DNA from: Butyrivibrio sp.
GTDB taxonomy: Bacteria > Bacillota > Clostridia > Lachnospirales > Lachnospiraceae
NCBI GenBank assembly: GCA_017413105.1
Contig: JAFPVA010000268.1
Location: 1-42,556 of the forward strand
Direction of reading: 5' to 3'
DNA length: 42,556 bases
Positions 9,919 through 18,124 of this stretch are shown here, piece by piece; the first letter of the stretch is position 1, and each line of letters begins with the position of its first letter. Under the pieces are notes generated by a model. That model made no database searches, was not told the origin of the DNA, and saw only the letters and a program-made list of their open reading frames with translations. Both the position numbers and the translations under genes were made by a program.

Positions 9919-11722
9919 AAAAATCAAAATCATCTCCGGGAGTAAACTCTATATCAAAATCATCCTTCTTCGGAGTTTCTTTAACCGGTGCTTTATCCTT
10001 CTTATCGTCCTTAGGATTTCTGTCAAGAGCGATAGTTCCTTTGAACTTAGGCATCTTCATCTTGGACTTTGTAATATCCATTTCATCCTCAGCTCCCTCA
10101 GGAAGCACCATTCCTTCAGGTACAAAGCGTGTAGTATAGGATTCAAAGGCATTACCGGTCTCCTTGATAGAATCGTTGTTTACTATCTCGGCATGTTGCT
10201 CCTCGATAACTTCTACCGGATTCTCATCCGCATCATCCAGACTGCTCTCAGCTTCTATATCTTCTGCCTTACTATCTTCAAGCTTATCCTCTGATACTTC
10301 TTCTGATACTTCATCAATTTTATCTTCCTGCATAGCCTCGCTCTCATAAGGAGCTTCATCGCTTTCCATCTCAGGTCTTAACTTAGCAGCAGGCTCCTCC
10401 GGCATTACCACTAAAGGCTCAGATGGCAAAGAATTTATAGGCACTGATACAGCCTCATTAATAGGCTGCCTTTCAGTTTCTACCATAACATTTGCATCAA
10501 GTGTTATAAGAGACGCAACACATCCAAGGACAAATGCAAAATAGATTGTAAGCATCATCTGGCTGTTCATTCTTGTGGCGCCAAAGAAAGGTGTTGCAAA
10601 AAATACAAGCATTGTCGACAAAAGCCAGGGTGATACCCGCTCAAAATACTTATTTTTCCAATATCCGACTATAACTCCGGACATAACAATAAATGTTACA
10701 AGGTACTCTGTTTTGTAATTCGTATAGGTCCAGAAAGTACTGAATGTATTTATGTTTTTAAAGAAATACTTTGACCATCCGGAAAGCACTACATCAAATC
10801 TGTCAAAACCGCCCTCCTGCAGAATCATTCCCCAAAAAGCGGCAAGGGCACTGACTATAATTATAGAAAGTCTTATAACCTCTTTTACCGGCTCTGACTT
10901 ATGTAAGAAAAGTCCGGAAAGCACAAGGGGAAGAACTACTACCGCCGTACCCGCATCAACATAGGTCATAAATCCGATAACAGCGCCCAAAATGATATAC
11001 AGAATCACATAGGCTCCGGAAGTAAATTTGCCGTCACTATCAAGTCTTAAATAGATAGCTAAAAACAAAAGTTCAAGCCCGTACATTAATATAAACAATT
11101 CATCTGTGCTGATTGTTGCACTTGAAAAATTATCCATAAAAAGAGGCATGAAACATACATACAGGGTAAAGACCAAAGATGCAGCTTTTCCCATTAAAAG
11201 CCTGCAAATAATAGCTCCCAGCAAAGCAAACAGGATAAAAAGAGCTATCTGGAAATAATAGGCAAATATAATGCGATTGCCTGTAAACAAAAGAACCACA
11301 TTAAGAATCTTAGAATAAACCAAAGAAAGAAGATCATATTCAGAAGACGCAGGTGCTCCCACCATGGCATTTTCGTAAAGTGACAACTTGCCTGCCGGCT
11401 CTGCGACAGTCCTGCCTAAAGCATCAGCTCTGACAATAACGCCACCGACCAGGGTTGTTATGATCATAAGCACATAGATCAGCTTGCAAAATGTAGTTTT
11501 CGCAATGTCGTCGATGTATGTGGCGTCACACACTTTTCCAAGCAGGTACGTAACAATTCCCATAAGGAGAACGCCAACTATGGTGACCCCAAAAGTATAA
11601 GCAACAATGTCTTTAGATGGAAAGAGTCCTGAAAAGAAACCGGAACTTGCTACCATAATAACATCAAAAATAATAAACACTACCCAGATGCATACCGATG
11701 GCCACTTACGTTTTAGTTTCAT
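9917..11722 (-). CDS. Polytopic membrane protein with long acidic cytoplasmic tail, function unknown
   Basis: The 601-residue protein has an N-terminal part (about residues 1-412) made of roughly ten or more hydrophobic segments. Polar loops between them recall GT-C-fold glycosyltransferase-like membrane proteins, but I see no diagnostic catalytic motif and would not assign that function. From about residue 413 onward the chain is hydrophilic and very rich in Glu/Asp (several EE/DE clusters). The last residues are a repeated Asp-Phe-Asp pattern, DDFDIEFTPGDDFDF. The tail is low-complexity and likely disordered in the cytoplasm. The ATG at 11722 has GGGGGAG 7 nt upstream. It lies 60 bp after yebC and 46 bp before the M16C peptidase on the same strand. 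Confidence 0.85.
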   Translation of the reverse strand: MKLKRKWPSVCIWVVFIIFDVIMVASSGFFSGLFPSKDIVAYTFGVTIVGVLLMGIVTYLLGKVCDATYIDDIAKTTFCKLIYVLMIITTLVGGVIVRADALGRTVAEPAGKLSLYENAMVGAPASSEYDLLSLVYSKILNVVLLFTGNRIIFAYYFQIALFILFALLGAIICRLLMGKAASLVFTLYVCFMPLFMDNFSSATISTDELFILMYGLELLFLAIYLRLDSDGKFTSGAYVILYIILGAVIGFMTYVDAGTAVVVLPLVLSGLFLHKSEPVKEVIRLSIIIVSALAAFWGMILQEGGFDRFDVVLSGWSKYFFKNINTFSTFWTYTNYKTEYLVTFIVMSGVIVGYWKNKYFERVSPWLLSTMLVFFATPFFGATRMNSQMMLTIYFAFVLGCVASLITLDANVMVETERQPINEAVSVPINSLPSEPLVVMPEEPAAKLRPEMESDEAPYESEAMQEDKIDEVSEEVSEDKLEDSKAEDIEAESSLDDADENPVEVIEEQHAEIVNNDSIKETGNAFESYTTRFVPEGMVLPEGAEDEMDITKSKMKMPKFKGTIALDRNPKDDKKDKAPVKETPKKDDFDIEFTPGDDFDF

Positions 11723-11782
11723 TTCAGAACTCCCCCACGTCTATTATTATGTTTTATCTAAAATATTAAAATCCAAAACTCC

Positions 11783-12520
11783 TTATTCTTCAGGCTCATC
11801 CCAGTTATGGTAAACAGCCTGTACATCATCATCCTCATCAAGAAGATCAAGAATTCTTGTAAGATACTTAACTGTCTCAGGATCGGTTACAGAAACGTAA
11901 TTCTGAGGAATCATTGTAACTTCAGCAGAAGCTGTCTCAATCTTAGCCTCATTAAGAGCCTCTACTACAGCCTGGAAATTGTCAGGAGTTGTAAGAATCT
12001 CATAACTATCCTCTTCCTCATTGAAATCATCAGCTCCGGCATCAAGAACCAGCATCATAAGATCATCAGAAGACATACTGCACTCTTCTTTATCGATAAG
12101 GATCTGACCCTTGTTGTCAAACATATATGATACGCAGCCCGGAGTTCCAACGTTTCCGTTACCCTTCGTGAATGCGCTCTTTACATTTGCTGCTGTTCTG
12201 TTCTGATTGTCTGTAAGAGTCTCAACGATAATAGCAGTTCCGCCAGGTCCATATCCTTCGTAAGTGATGCTCTTATAATCTACGGCTCCATCAGCACCTG
12301 ATGCCTTCTTGATGCCACGCTCGATAGTATCGTTAGGCATGTTGTTTGCCTTAGCCTTGGCGATTACAGTAGCAAGCTTAAAGTTATTTGCAGGGTTTGG
12401 GCCTCCCTCTTTTACTGCTACAGCAATTTCCTTACCAATGATAGTAAAAATCTTTCCCTTTGCTGCATCATTCTTTTCTTTCTTGTGTTTGATGTTCGCA
12501 AACTTTGAATGTCCTGACAT
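11783..12520 (-). CDS. yebC: YebC/PmpR (TACO1) family protein
   Basis: The 245-residue protein has the family's near-invariant N-terminus (SGHSKFANIKHKKEKNDAAKGK) and the motif NDTIERGIKKA around residues 60-70. The signature GPGGTAIIVETLTDNQNRT follows. Family members were long annotated as transcriptional regulators. More recent work ties them to translation, where they relieve ribosome stalling. Which role applies here cannot be read from the sequence. The ATG at 12520 has AAGGAAG upstream. The gene follows the CorC/HlyC-type transporter by 25 bp in the same direction and is probably co-transcribed with it. Confidence 0.96.
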   Translation of the reverse strand: MSGHSKFANIKHKKEKNDAAKGKIFTIIGKEIAVAVKEGGPNPANNFKLATVIAKAKANNMPNDTIERGIKKASGADGAVDYKSITYEGYGPGGTAIIVETLTDNQNRTAANVKSAFTKGNGNVGTPGCVSYMFDNKGQILIDKEECSMSSDDLMMLVLDAGADDFNEEEDSYEILTTPDNFQAVVEALNEAKIETASAEVTMIPQNYVSVTDPETVKYLTRILDLLDEDDDVQAVYHNWDEPEE

Positions 12521-12545
12521 AAAAAACTTCCTTTCGTTATAAAAC

Positions 12546-13907
12546 TTATTTTGCTATCTCTAATTCTTTTTCTTCCTCTGAAGGCTTGCTCTCAGGGAGT
12601 TTATTAACTAAAACGCTCTGAATCATATGATTGTTCACAGAAAGAATCTTGAAACTATAGCCATCAACTACTGCGCTAAAATCTTCATCCGGCTCAGGTA
12701 TTCTGTCCAGCTTGGAAATAAGAAAGCCGTTTAGCGTCTCAAATTCACTCTCCTCAAAGGAGATCTTAAACCTCTTCTCAAGTATCTCCAGCGGCGTCTT
12801 ACCTTCAATCATGAATTCGCCCGGATTCTTGGTAGGTTTGATATAGTTCTCATCCTCGTCATACTCATCGAGGATGTTGCCCACGATTTCCTCAAGGATG
12901 TCCTCCATGGAAACAAGGCCTGCTGTCTGACCGTACTCATCTATAATGATAACCATCTGGGTCTTGGTAGACTGCATACTGTGGAAAAGAGAATCAATGT
13001 TCCTGGTCTCGGGAACAAATTTAGGCTGCCTCAGAAGCCCCTTGATCTTCCTGATAGGGAGATTTTCATCAGTCTCCTCGGAAAGCTTCTTCATGGCATC
13101 TCTTATGTGCATGATACCTATTATGTGATCAATGTCATCCAAATATACAGGAAACCTGGAATTATTGGTATCCATCATAAAATTGACCGCATCCTTAAGG
13201 CTCATATTGGCATCAATAGCAACCATAGCCTTTCGGTTTGTCATGATATCCCTTGCCTCTTTATCAGAAAACTCGAAGATATTGGTTATCATATCCGCCT
13301 CAGTTTCCTGTAAGACACCCTGCTCCTGACCTTCAGTTACCATGGACTTGATCTCTTCTTCTGTCACATCGGAAGCGTTGTCTTCCCCTCTGATACCAAA
13401 TACAAAGAGAATTCCTCTTGCCACATAATCTGTCAGAAACACAAAAGGAGTCAAAAGCGCATTAAAAAAACTTACCGGATAAAAGCAAAAATACGCCCAT
13501 TTTTCAGGTCCTCTGTGAGCCATCCTTCTGGGAATGATCACTCCAAAGCACATTATCACAAGAGCAACACAAAGACCACTAAGTAAATATGTTAGGCTCC
13601 TTAAAATCTGATTGCCGTCAAATTCAAGCAGCCAGATAAAGTACTCTGCAATAAGCCCTGTAACAATTCCTCCAAGAGCCATATTTAGAATTATACTTAA
13701 AAGCTGCATGCTGTTCTTGAGCCTTGAATCATTTTCAAGGATCTTAAGAAGTCCTGTACTTATCTTATCCTTATTTTCCGCAGCCTTTTTCTCAATATCC
13801 TCTTCACGGATGTGAGAAATTGCAACGGCAAATCCCTGCACAAGGCAATCAATGATCAGCAACAGAATAAAAAGCACAATACTGACAGAAGGCGAGCCTT
13901 CGTCCAT
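12546..13907 (-). CDS. CNNM/CorC (HlyC)-type membrane protein with DUF21 and CBS pair
   Basis: These proteins are linked to magnesium/cobalt efflux; older annotation calls them hemolysins. The 453 residues divide into a DUF21 transmembrane domain (about 1-190, with hydrophobic segments near 8-28, 65-90, 100-125 and 145-170), a CBS pair (about 205-330, including VAIDANMSLKDAV and MVIIIDEYGQTAGLVSMEDI), and a CorC_HlyC C-terminal domain (about 345-430). The CBS pair usually binds adenine nucleotides and gates transport. The ATG at 13907 has AGGAGG 7 nt upstream, and a good promoter lies at 13973-14002. It heads a likely operon with yebC. Confidence 0.93.
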   Translation of the reverse strand: MDEGSPSVSIVLFILLLIIDCLVQGFAVAISHIREEDIEKKAAENKDKISTGLLKILENDSRLKNSMQLLSIILNMALGGIVTGLIAEYFIWLLEFDGNQILRSLTYLLSGLCVALVIMCFGVIIPRRMAHRGPEKWAYFCFYPVSFFNALLTPFVFLTDYVARGILFVFGIRGEDNASDVTEEEIKSMVTEGQEQGVLQETEADMITNIFEFSDKEARDIMTNRKAMVAIDANMSLKDAVNFMMDTNNSRFPVYLDDIDHIIGIMHIRDAMKKLSEETDENLPIRKIKGLLRQPKFVPETRNIDSLFHSMQSTKTQMVIIIDEYGQTAGLVSMEDILEEIVGNILDEYDEDENYIKPTKNPGEFMIEGKTPLEILEKRFKISFEESEFETLNGFLISKLDRIPEPDEDFSAVVDGYSFKILSVNNHMIQSVLVNKLPESKPSEEEKELEIAK

Positions 13908-13972
13908 AATATATCCTCCTATAATGAATAGAATGCTTTGTCATGCCAAAATCACATAAAATATCAAATTAC

Positions 13973-14002
13973 ACTATACCACATATTCGGAGTTTCTTCC
14001 AA
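13973..14002 (-). promoter_or_regulatory. Predicted sigma-A promoter for the CorC/HlyC gene
   Basis: On the minus strand a -35 TTGGAA (13997-14002) and a -10 TATAGT (13973-13978) are separated by 18 nt, about 65 nt upstream of the start codon. The same 178-bp gap separates it from the divergent plus-strand J-domain gene. I could not find an equally convincing promoter for that gene. Confidence 0.6.
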
Positions 14003-14085
14003 TAATTCTTTAAATAGCAGCATTTTCATAGTAAAATCTAATGAGTAAATTCAAAAAAGTTTTGTCGGGGAGATAGTTTTAGTTA

Positions 14086-15066
14086 ATGATTTCGCTTGTT
14101 TCAATTGTCTTAAATACTGTGCTAAGCTTTATTATAAATATCCTAAAGGCAGTATTTTCCATACTTTTGTGGTTCATAAAAGCCTTTACGAAAGCCCTTA
14201 AGCTGTTTTTTTGTGCTCTCCCTATTACTTCAATGATTTTTTTCCTGTTAATGGTTATCAATCTCCTGATTCTCGTAATAGGGAATCCATATATCCTAAG
14301 CCTCATTCCTAAGGTTTTCGGTATATCCTTTTTATCTCCGGATAAAAACACCGCTCTTCTGACAGCTGATGCTCTTAAGCTGTGGTGGGCTTCCAATGTT
14401 TATGTCTATCATGGACAGGGCTCTTATATACCCCTTCTCTTTCTTACCGCGATAATGTTCATACCTGTAGTTAGTATATTCCTTAGCTTCAGCGTGCTTA
14501 CCTCCTACGGAAGCCTATTATTTGTTGCAATAGCTGGTGATGCCATAATTTACCTGCTTCGGGCTCTTTTTTCCAAAAGCTTCCTTGCTCAATTTCAGGA
14601 CAGATACTACTTTCTCTTCCCTGACGCCGGGAAAAGACATTATGAAAAGAGCTATAACAAGTGGCTTAGAAAGCACCACGAAGAATTCGAGGAAGAAGCC
14701 TATGAAAAAAGCCCTGATAGGAACAGGTATGATGACTTCTACGAAGAATATGAGGATGAAGGCTACGACCCTGACTTTGATGATGAGGATAATGAGGATT
14801 ACGACCCTGACTACGATGACGAAGAAAATGAGGATTATGATCCTGACTACGACGATGAGTATTATGAAGAAGATGATGAATCTGATGCAATGACCGCAAA
14901 AACAACCTTCGATTTCTTTGCAGGCTGCACCAGCAGGGAAAGCGTAGAAAAAAAGTACCGCTCTCTTGCTAAGCTCTATCATCCCGATAATATGGACGGT
15001 GACACCGCAGCTTTACAGGAAATAAATGCACAGTACGAGCAGGCAAAGATAAGATTTCCACGTTAA
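14086..15066 (+). CDS. Membrane protein with C-terminal J-domain
   Basis: This is the only plus-strand protein gene I support in the window. The 326-residue protein has several hydrophobic segments (about 1-40, 45-75, 112-160), then a basic stretch, then an extremely acidic region (about 198-268). That region contains three 12-residue repeats of the form YDPDYDDEENED at 227-262. The last 55 residues form a J-domain with HPD at 299-301 and helix sequence KKYRSLAKLYHPD. J-domains stimulate DnaK/Hsp70 ATPase, so this protein could recruit DnaK to the inner membrane face. The zinc-finger and peptide-binding domains of true DnaJ are missing. The ATG at 14086 has GGGGAG upstream at a somewhat long distance (about 13 nt). 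Partner and substrate are unknown. Confidence 0.85.
   Translation: MISLVSIVLNTVLSFIINILKAVFSILLWFIKAFTKALKLFFCALPITSMIFFLLMVINLLILVIGNPYILSLIPKVFGISFLSPDKNTALLTADALKLWWASNVYVYHGQGSYIPLLFLTAIMFIPVVSIFLSFSVLTSYGSLLFVAIAGDAIIYLLRALFSKSFLAQFQDRYYFLFPDAGKRHYEKSYNKWLRKHHEEFEEEAYEKSPDRNRYDDFYEEYEDEGYDPDFDDEDNEDYDPDYDDEENEDYDPDYDDEYYEEDDESDAMTAKTTFDFFAGCTSRESVEKKYRSLAKLYHPDNMDGDTAALQEINAQYEQAKIRFPR
14764..14871 (+). repeat. Three in-frame 36-bp repeats encoding an acidic 12-residue unit
   Basis: Each unit encodes Tyr-Asp-Pro-Asp-(Phe/Tyr)-Asp-Asp-Glu plus four mainly acidic residues. The three copies differ by a few bases, consistent with slippage or duplication followed by drift. They lie inside the J-domain membrane protein gene. 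Confidence 0.85.
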
Positions 15067-15083
15067 GCGTTTTATATTCGAAT

Positions 15084-15129
15084 AAAAGAGCTCAGGCAAG
15101 TCCAATTACAGGACAGCCCGAGCTCTTTT
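15084..15129. terminator. Bidirectional intrinsic terminator between convergent genes
   Basis: A long interrupted stem pairs AAAAGAGCTC-GGC-GTCC with GGAC-GCC-GAGCTCTTTT around the loop AATTACA. It has poly-A on the left and poly-T on the right, so it can end transcripts from both the plus-strand J-domain gene and the minus-strand PTS operon. Confidence 0.88.
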
Positions 15130-15148
15130 CTATTTCAATTTATGAGTT

Positions 15149-16591
15149 TTACATCATTTTCTTTATTTCATCATATACAAACTGTACCTTAGGTCCAACA
15201 ATTACCTGAACAGTTGTCTTGGAAGGTCTTACCACTCCCGCTATTCCGGCATTCTTTATAACCTTCTCATCTACCTGAGTATAATCATTAACCTCTGCAC
15301 GAACTCTGGTTGCGCAGTAATCGATTTCTTTGATATTGTCTTTTCCTCCAAGGCCCTGAAGAACGAGCTTCGCCATAGAAGTAAAGTCATCGTTTGCAAG
15401 CTGTATCTTGCTCTCTGCTTCTTCGTCATCATCCTCACGTCCGGGAGTCTTAAGATCAAACTTAAGGATTACAAAACGGAATACAAAGTAATAAATAACT
15501 GCATATACAGCACCAACAGGAATAAGGATCCAAGGATTTACTGCCATGGGAGCCTTAAAGCTAAGAACCCAGTCTACGAGACCTGCCGAGAAATTAAATC
15601 CAAGTCTGAACGGAAGAAGTGCACATATAATAGCTGAAATACCTGTAAGTACTGCATGTACAAGGTAAAGACCTGGAGCAAGGAACATGAATGCAAATTC
15701 CAGAGGTTCTGTGATACCGGTAAAAAAGGAAGCAAGCGCACCTGCTATCATAAGAGAAGCAACCGCTTTTTTCTTATTGGGCTTAGCTGTGTGGTACATT
15801 GCAAGAGCTCCGGCAGGAAGACCAAACATCATAACAGGGAAGAATCCTGTCATATACTGACCTGTCACGCCCTTTACTGCGCCTTCTGCTCCGGACCAGA
15901 AAAGTCCCAGATCATTGATATCTGCAGTGTCAAACCAGAATACCGCATTGAGCGCATGATGAAGTCCCAGAGGGATAAGCGCTCTGTTAAGCATTGCGTA
16001 GATACCTGCTCCAACAGCGCCAAGACCAACGATTGATTTACCAAAGGCTACAAGACCTGCGAAGATAAGCGGCCAGATAAAGTAAAGAACAACAGAAGCA
16101 CATACGGAAATAACAGCTGTAACAATCGCAACGCACCGCTTTCCACTAAAGAAAGCAAGCCAGTCAGGCAGCTTCGTATCCCTGAACTTGTTGTAGCAGC
16201 CTGATCCTATAATACCTGCCAGGATACCGATAAAGCAGTTGGAAATCTTTCCAAAGGCTGCAGGAACTTCGGAAGCATCCACGCCTTTGTACATGGCAAC
16301 AGCTCCGGTGCTAAGAAGTGTTGTGATCATCAGGAATGAAACAATACCTGCAAGAGCACTGGTCCCGTCATGATCCTTCGCCATTCCTACTGAAACACCG
16401 ATTGCAAACAGAATAGGCATCTGATCGATTATGGCAGATGCAGCCTTGATCAGAAACGCTGAAACTATATTGTTTGCTCCCCATCCACTTGGATCGATCC
16501 AGTATCCGATACCATACAGAATACCCGCAGCCGGCAAAACAGCTACCGGAAGCATCAAAGACTTACCGATCTTTTGCAAATACTTCATCAT
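15149..16591 (-). CDS. nagE: PTS sugar permease, EIIC-EIIB (glucose/GlcNAc family)
   Basis: Takes up and phosphorylates a sugar using phosphate from EIIA. At 480 residues it has an EIIC membrane domain (1 to about 380) with the family motif GITEPLEF at 292-299, an acidic linker (about 384-398), and an EIIB domain whose phospho-accepting cysteine is C426 in DYCATRVRAEV. Segments such as LGLHHALNAVFWFDTA and the stretch through FPVMMFGLPAGALAMY resemble E. coli NagE more than PtsG, so N-acetylglucosamine is my preferred substrate; glucose is possible. The domain order is IIC-IIB with IIA encoded separately just upstream. A GGAGG lies 9 nt before the ATG at 16591. The transcript ends at the hairpin at 15084-15129. 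Confidence 0.9.
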   Translation of the reverse strand: MMKYLQKIGKSLMLPVAVLPAAGILYGIGYWIDPSGWGANNIVSAFLIKAASAIIDQMPILFAIGVSVGMAKDHDGTSALAGIVSFLMITTLLSTGAVAMYKGVDASEVPAAFGKISNCFIGILAGIIGSGCYNKFRDTKLPDWLAFFSGKRCVAIVTAVISVCASVVLYFIWPLIFAGLVAFGKSIVGLGAVGAGIYAMLNRALIPLGLHHALNAVFWFDTADINDLGLFWSGAEGAVKGVTGQYMTGFFPVMMFGLPAGALAMYHTAKPNKKKAVASLMIAGALASFFTGITEPLEFAFMFLAPGLYLVHAVLTGISAIICALLPFRLGFNFSAGLVDWVLSFKAPMAVNPWILIPVGAVYAVIYYFVFRFVILKFDLKTPGREDDDEEAESKIQLANDDFTSMAKLVLQGLGGKDNIKEIDYCATRVRAEVNDYTQVDEKVIKNAGIAGVVRPSKTTVQVIVGPKVQFVYDEIKKMM

Positions 16592-16641
16592 ACTACTTTT
16601 CCTCCTTTATGTTTTTGTGATAATGAATATAACAATAAAGT

Positions 16642-17124
16642 TCATTTCGACAGAAGGATTGCAGCTTCTCCTGCTGATACATTACCTTCTTTCTTTTCAA
16701 GGTTGGAAAAATCATCCGGATTGGATATGATGATAGGCGTAATGGTATCGTACCCCGCTTCCTTTACGCCATTAAGGTCAACTTCGACAATAAGGTCACC
16801 CTTTTTAACCTCATCTCCCTGTTTTGCATGGATGGTAAAGCATTTTCCCTCAAGTTTAACAGTATCGATTCCTATGTGAATAAGAACCTCAGCCCCTTCG
16901 CTGCTCTTTAAGCAGTAAGCATGTCCTGTTGGGAAAAGAACTGCCAATGTGCCGTCACAGGGCGCATAAAATCTGCCCTCAGAAGGCTTAAGAGCAACGC
17001 CTTTTCCAACCATCTCCTCTGAAAAAGCAGGATCGCTAACATTAGAGATAGGCACAAGTTCGCCTTTTGCAGGCGCGCAGATTTCAATTTTCTTACTTTG
17101 GAATAATTTATCGAATAACCCCAT
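16642..17124 (-). CDS. crr: PTS EIIA component, glucose family
   Basis: Soluble phosphocarrier between HPr and the EIIB domain of the adjacent permease. From the ATG at 17124 it is 160 residues. The phosphorylated histidine is H83 in LIHIGIDTV (E. coli H90 equivalent) and the second active-site histidine is H68 in PTGHAYC. The 17124 start is preferred over a TTG at 17142 because GGGAGG then falls about 9 nt upstream. It precedes the EIICB gene by 50 bp and is likely the first gene of a two-gene operon. I could not identify an antiterminator (RAT) site or a confident promoter in the short AT-rich leader downstream of the mscL terminator. Confidence 0.93.
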   Translation of the reverse strand: MGLFDKLFQSKKIEICAPAKGELVPISNVSDPAFSEEMVGKGVALKPSEGRFYAPCDGTLAVLFPTGHAYCLKSSEGAEVLIHIGIDTVKLEGKCFTIHAKQGDEVKKGDLIVEVDLNGVKEAGYDTITPIIISNPDDFSNLEKKEGNVSAGEAAILLSK

Positions 17125-17210
17125 ATAGAATTTCCTCCCCAATTAACTTTATAAATATTTTACACCATATCTGGTAAATATAGAAACGTATTTTAATATA
17201 TATTGTATTA

Positions 17211-17242
17211 AAAAGATCCCCGGATTTTAATCCAGGGATCTT
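17211..17242 (-). terminator. Intrinsic terminator of mscL
   Basis: On the minus strand, AAGATCCC-GGATT pairs with AATCC-GGGATCTT around a short loop with one mismatch. A run of T follows. It lies about 45 bp past the mscL stop and insulates the PTS operon. Confidence 0.85.
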
Positions 17243-17286
17243 ACTATTATGCTATATTCAATTACATCTAGAAGCGTTAAATATAA

Positions 17287-17769
17287 TCAAAGATCAGATG
17301 TACAACAAGGGCACTTTGTTGCCTCTATGTTGATCTCACTCTTACATTTAGGACAGATCTTAGTTGTTGCAGGAGCCTCTGCCTCTTCCTTAGCAAACTT
17401 CTCGCTTACGTTGTTCATAAACTTGATAAGTAAGAAGATAACCAAAGCCATCAGGATGAAGTTAATAACTACAGTAATGAAAGTACCATAGTTAAGAGTT
17501 GCTGCTCCGGCTTCCTTAGCTGCCTCAAGAGTTGCATAGGAACCGCCATCAAGCACTACAAACTTGTTGTTGAAATCGATTCCCCCGGTAAGAAGACTGA
17601 TAACCGGCATGATAATGTCATCAACAAGAGATGAAATAATTTTCTGGAATGCTCCGCCGACGATAACGCCGACTGCCATATCCATCACATTACCACGCAT
17701 AATGAACTCACGGAACTCTCCGGCAAGGCCCTTTCCCTTACCTGCTACTTTTTTCATTTTCTCTGTCAT
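17287..17769 (-). CDS. mscL: Large-conductance mechanosensitive channel with C-terminal zinc ribbon
   Basis: Emergency osmotic release valve in the cytoplasmic membrane. The N-terminal amphipathic segment and first membrane helix carry the MscL signature (EFREFIMRGNVMDMAVGVIVG at about residues 18-38). The second helix is at about 98-116. At 160 residues it is longer than E. coli MscL (136). The extra C-terminus carries four cysteines (C139, C142, C153, C156) in a CPKC...CPCC pattern, a zinc-ribbon-like tail that other Firmicute MscL proteins also have. It is monocistronic, with its own terminator and a TATAAT -10 at 17850-17855 (minus strand) sharing a gap with the divergent tRNA promoter. 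Confidence 0.96.
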   Translation of the reverse strand: MTEKMKKVAGKGKGLAGEFREFIMRGNVMDMAVGVIVGGAFQKIISSLVDDIIMPVISLLTGGIDFNNKFVVLDGGSYATLEAAKEAGAATLNYGTFITVVINFILMALVIFLLIKFMNNVSEKFAKEEAEAPATTKICPKCKSEINIEATKCPCCTSDL

Positions 17770-17844
17770 TTCCCTGCTTTCTCACAAATTAGATTTGTGT
17801 CCCCAAAAAGTCTGTTGTATGTTACAAAATATGTTATGTTACTC

Positions 17845-17873
17845 TTGAAATTATACCACATATTGTATAAAAT
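17845..17873 (+). promoter_or_regulatory. Predicted promoter of tRNA-Gly
   Basis: A -35 TTGAAA (17845-17850) and a -10 TAAAAT (17868-17873) are 17 nt apart. They place the transcript start near 17880, about 20 nt before the tRNA. The minus strand of the same stretch contains a TATAAT (17850-17855) usable by mscL. Confidence 0.65.
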
Positions 17874-17899
17874 AAAATAGTCGCTTGTACAGAACGTTC

Positions 17900-17970
17900 G
17901 CAGGATTAGTACATCGGTAGTATGTTAGCTTCCCAAGCTGAAGAGGCGGGTTCGATTCCCGTATCCTGCT
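17900..17970 (+). tRNA. tRNA-Gly (anticodon CCC)
   Basis: A full cloverleaf can be drawn. The acceptor GCAGGAT pairs with ATCCTGC plus discriminator T, and the D stem is GTAC/GTAT. The anticodon stem is TTAGC/GCTGA with loop TTCCCAA, which puts CCC at 17932-17934. The T stem GCGGG/CCCGT closes a TTCGATT loop. CCA is not encoded. It should read GGG codons. The 3' end of the gene is part of a larger inverted repeat with sequence about 110 bp downstream. Confidence 0.93.
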
Positions 17971-18124
17971 TAAACCAAGTGATGCAAAAAAGAGAATATA
18001 CTGGCTACCCGCCAAGTTTACTTGAGCGGTAGACAGTATATTCTCTTTTTTATATCGCGCGCCAGCGCGGATTAGGATTGCGTCAGCAATCCTAATATGC
18101 ATCACTTGGTTTAATCAGGATACG
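17960..18124. repeat. 27-bp inverted repeat that includes the tRNA 3' end
   Basis: The left arm 17960-17986 begins inside the tRNA T-arm/acceptor and runs to AAACCAAGTGATGCA. The right arm 18098-18124 is its reverse complement at 26 of 27 positions. The arms enclose a terminator-like hairpin and two more small palindromes. This whole gene-poor stretch (17770-18214) otherwise holds only the tRNA and promoters. Confidence 0.85.
17986..18051. terminator. Strong bidirectional terminator hairpin
   Basis: A perfect 18-bp arm pair runs from AAAAAAGAGAATATACTG (17986-18003) to its complement at 18034-18051. The pairing continues through CTAC and CGC with one bulged base. A6 on one side and T6 on the other let it stop the tRNA transcript (+) and read-through from the solute-binding-protein operon (-). 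Confidence 0.85.

Noticed and set aside
14764-14871. 36-bp direct repeats as a possible CRISPR or satellite
   Set aside because: The repeats are contiguous, in frame, and encode an acidic protein repeat.
17851-18105. 84-codon minus-strand frame across the tRNA region
   Set aside because: It runs antisense through the tRNA and the terminator hairpin and has no ribosome site.
17900-18124. Integrated element with the tRNA as attachment site
   Set aside because: The copy of the tRNA end is inverted and only about 110 bp away. There is no integrase and no direct att repeat in the window.
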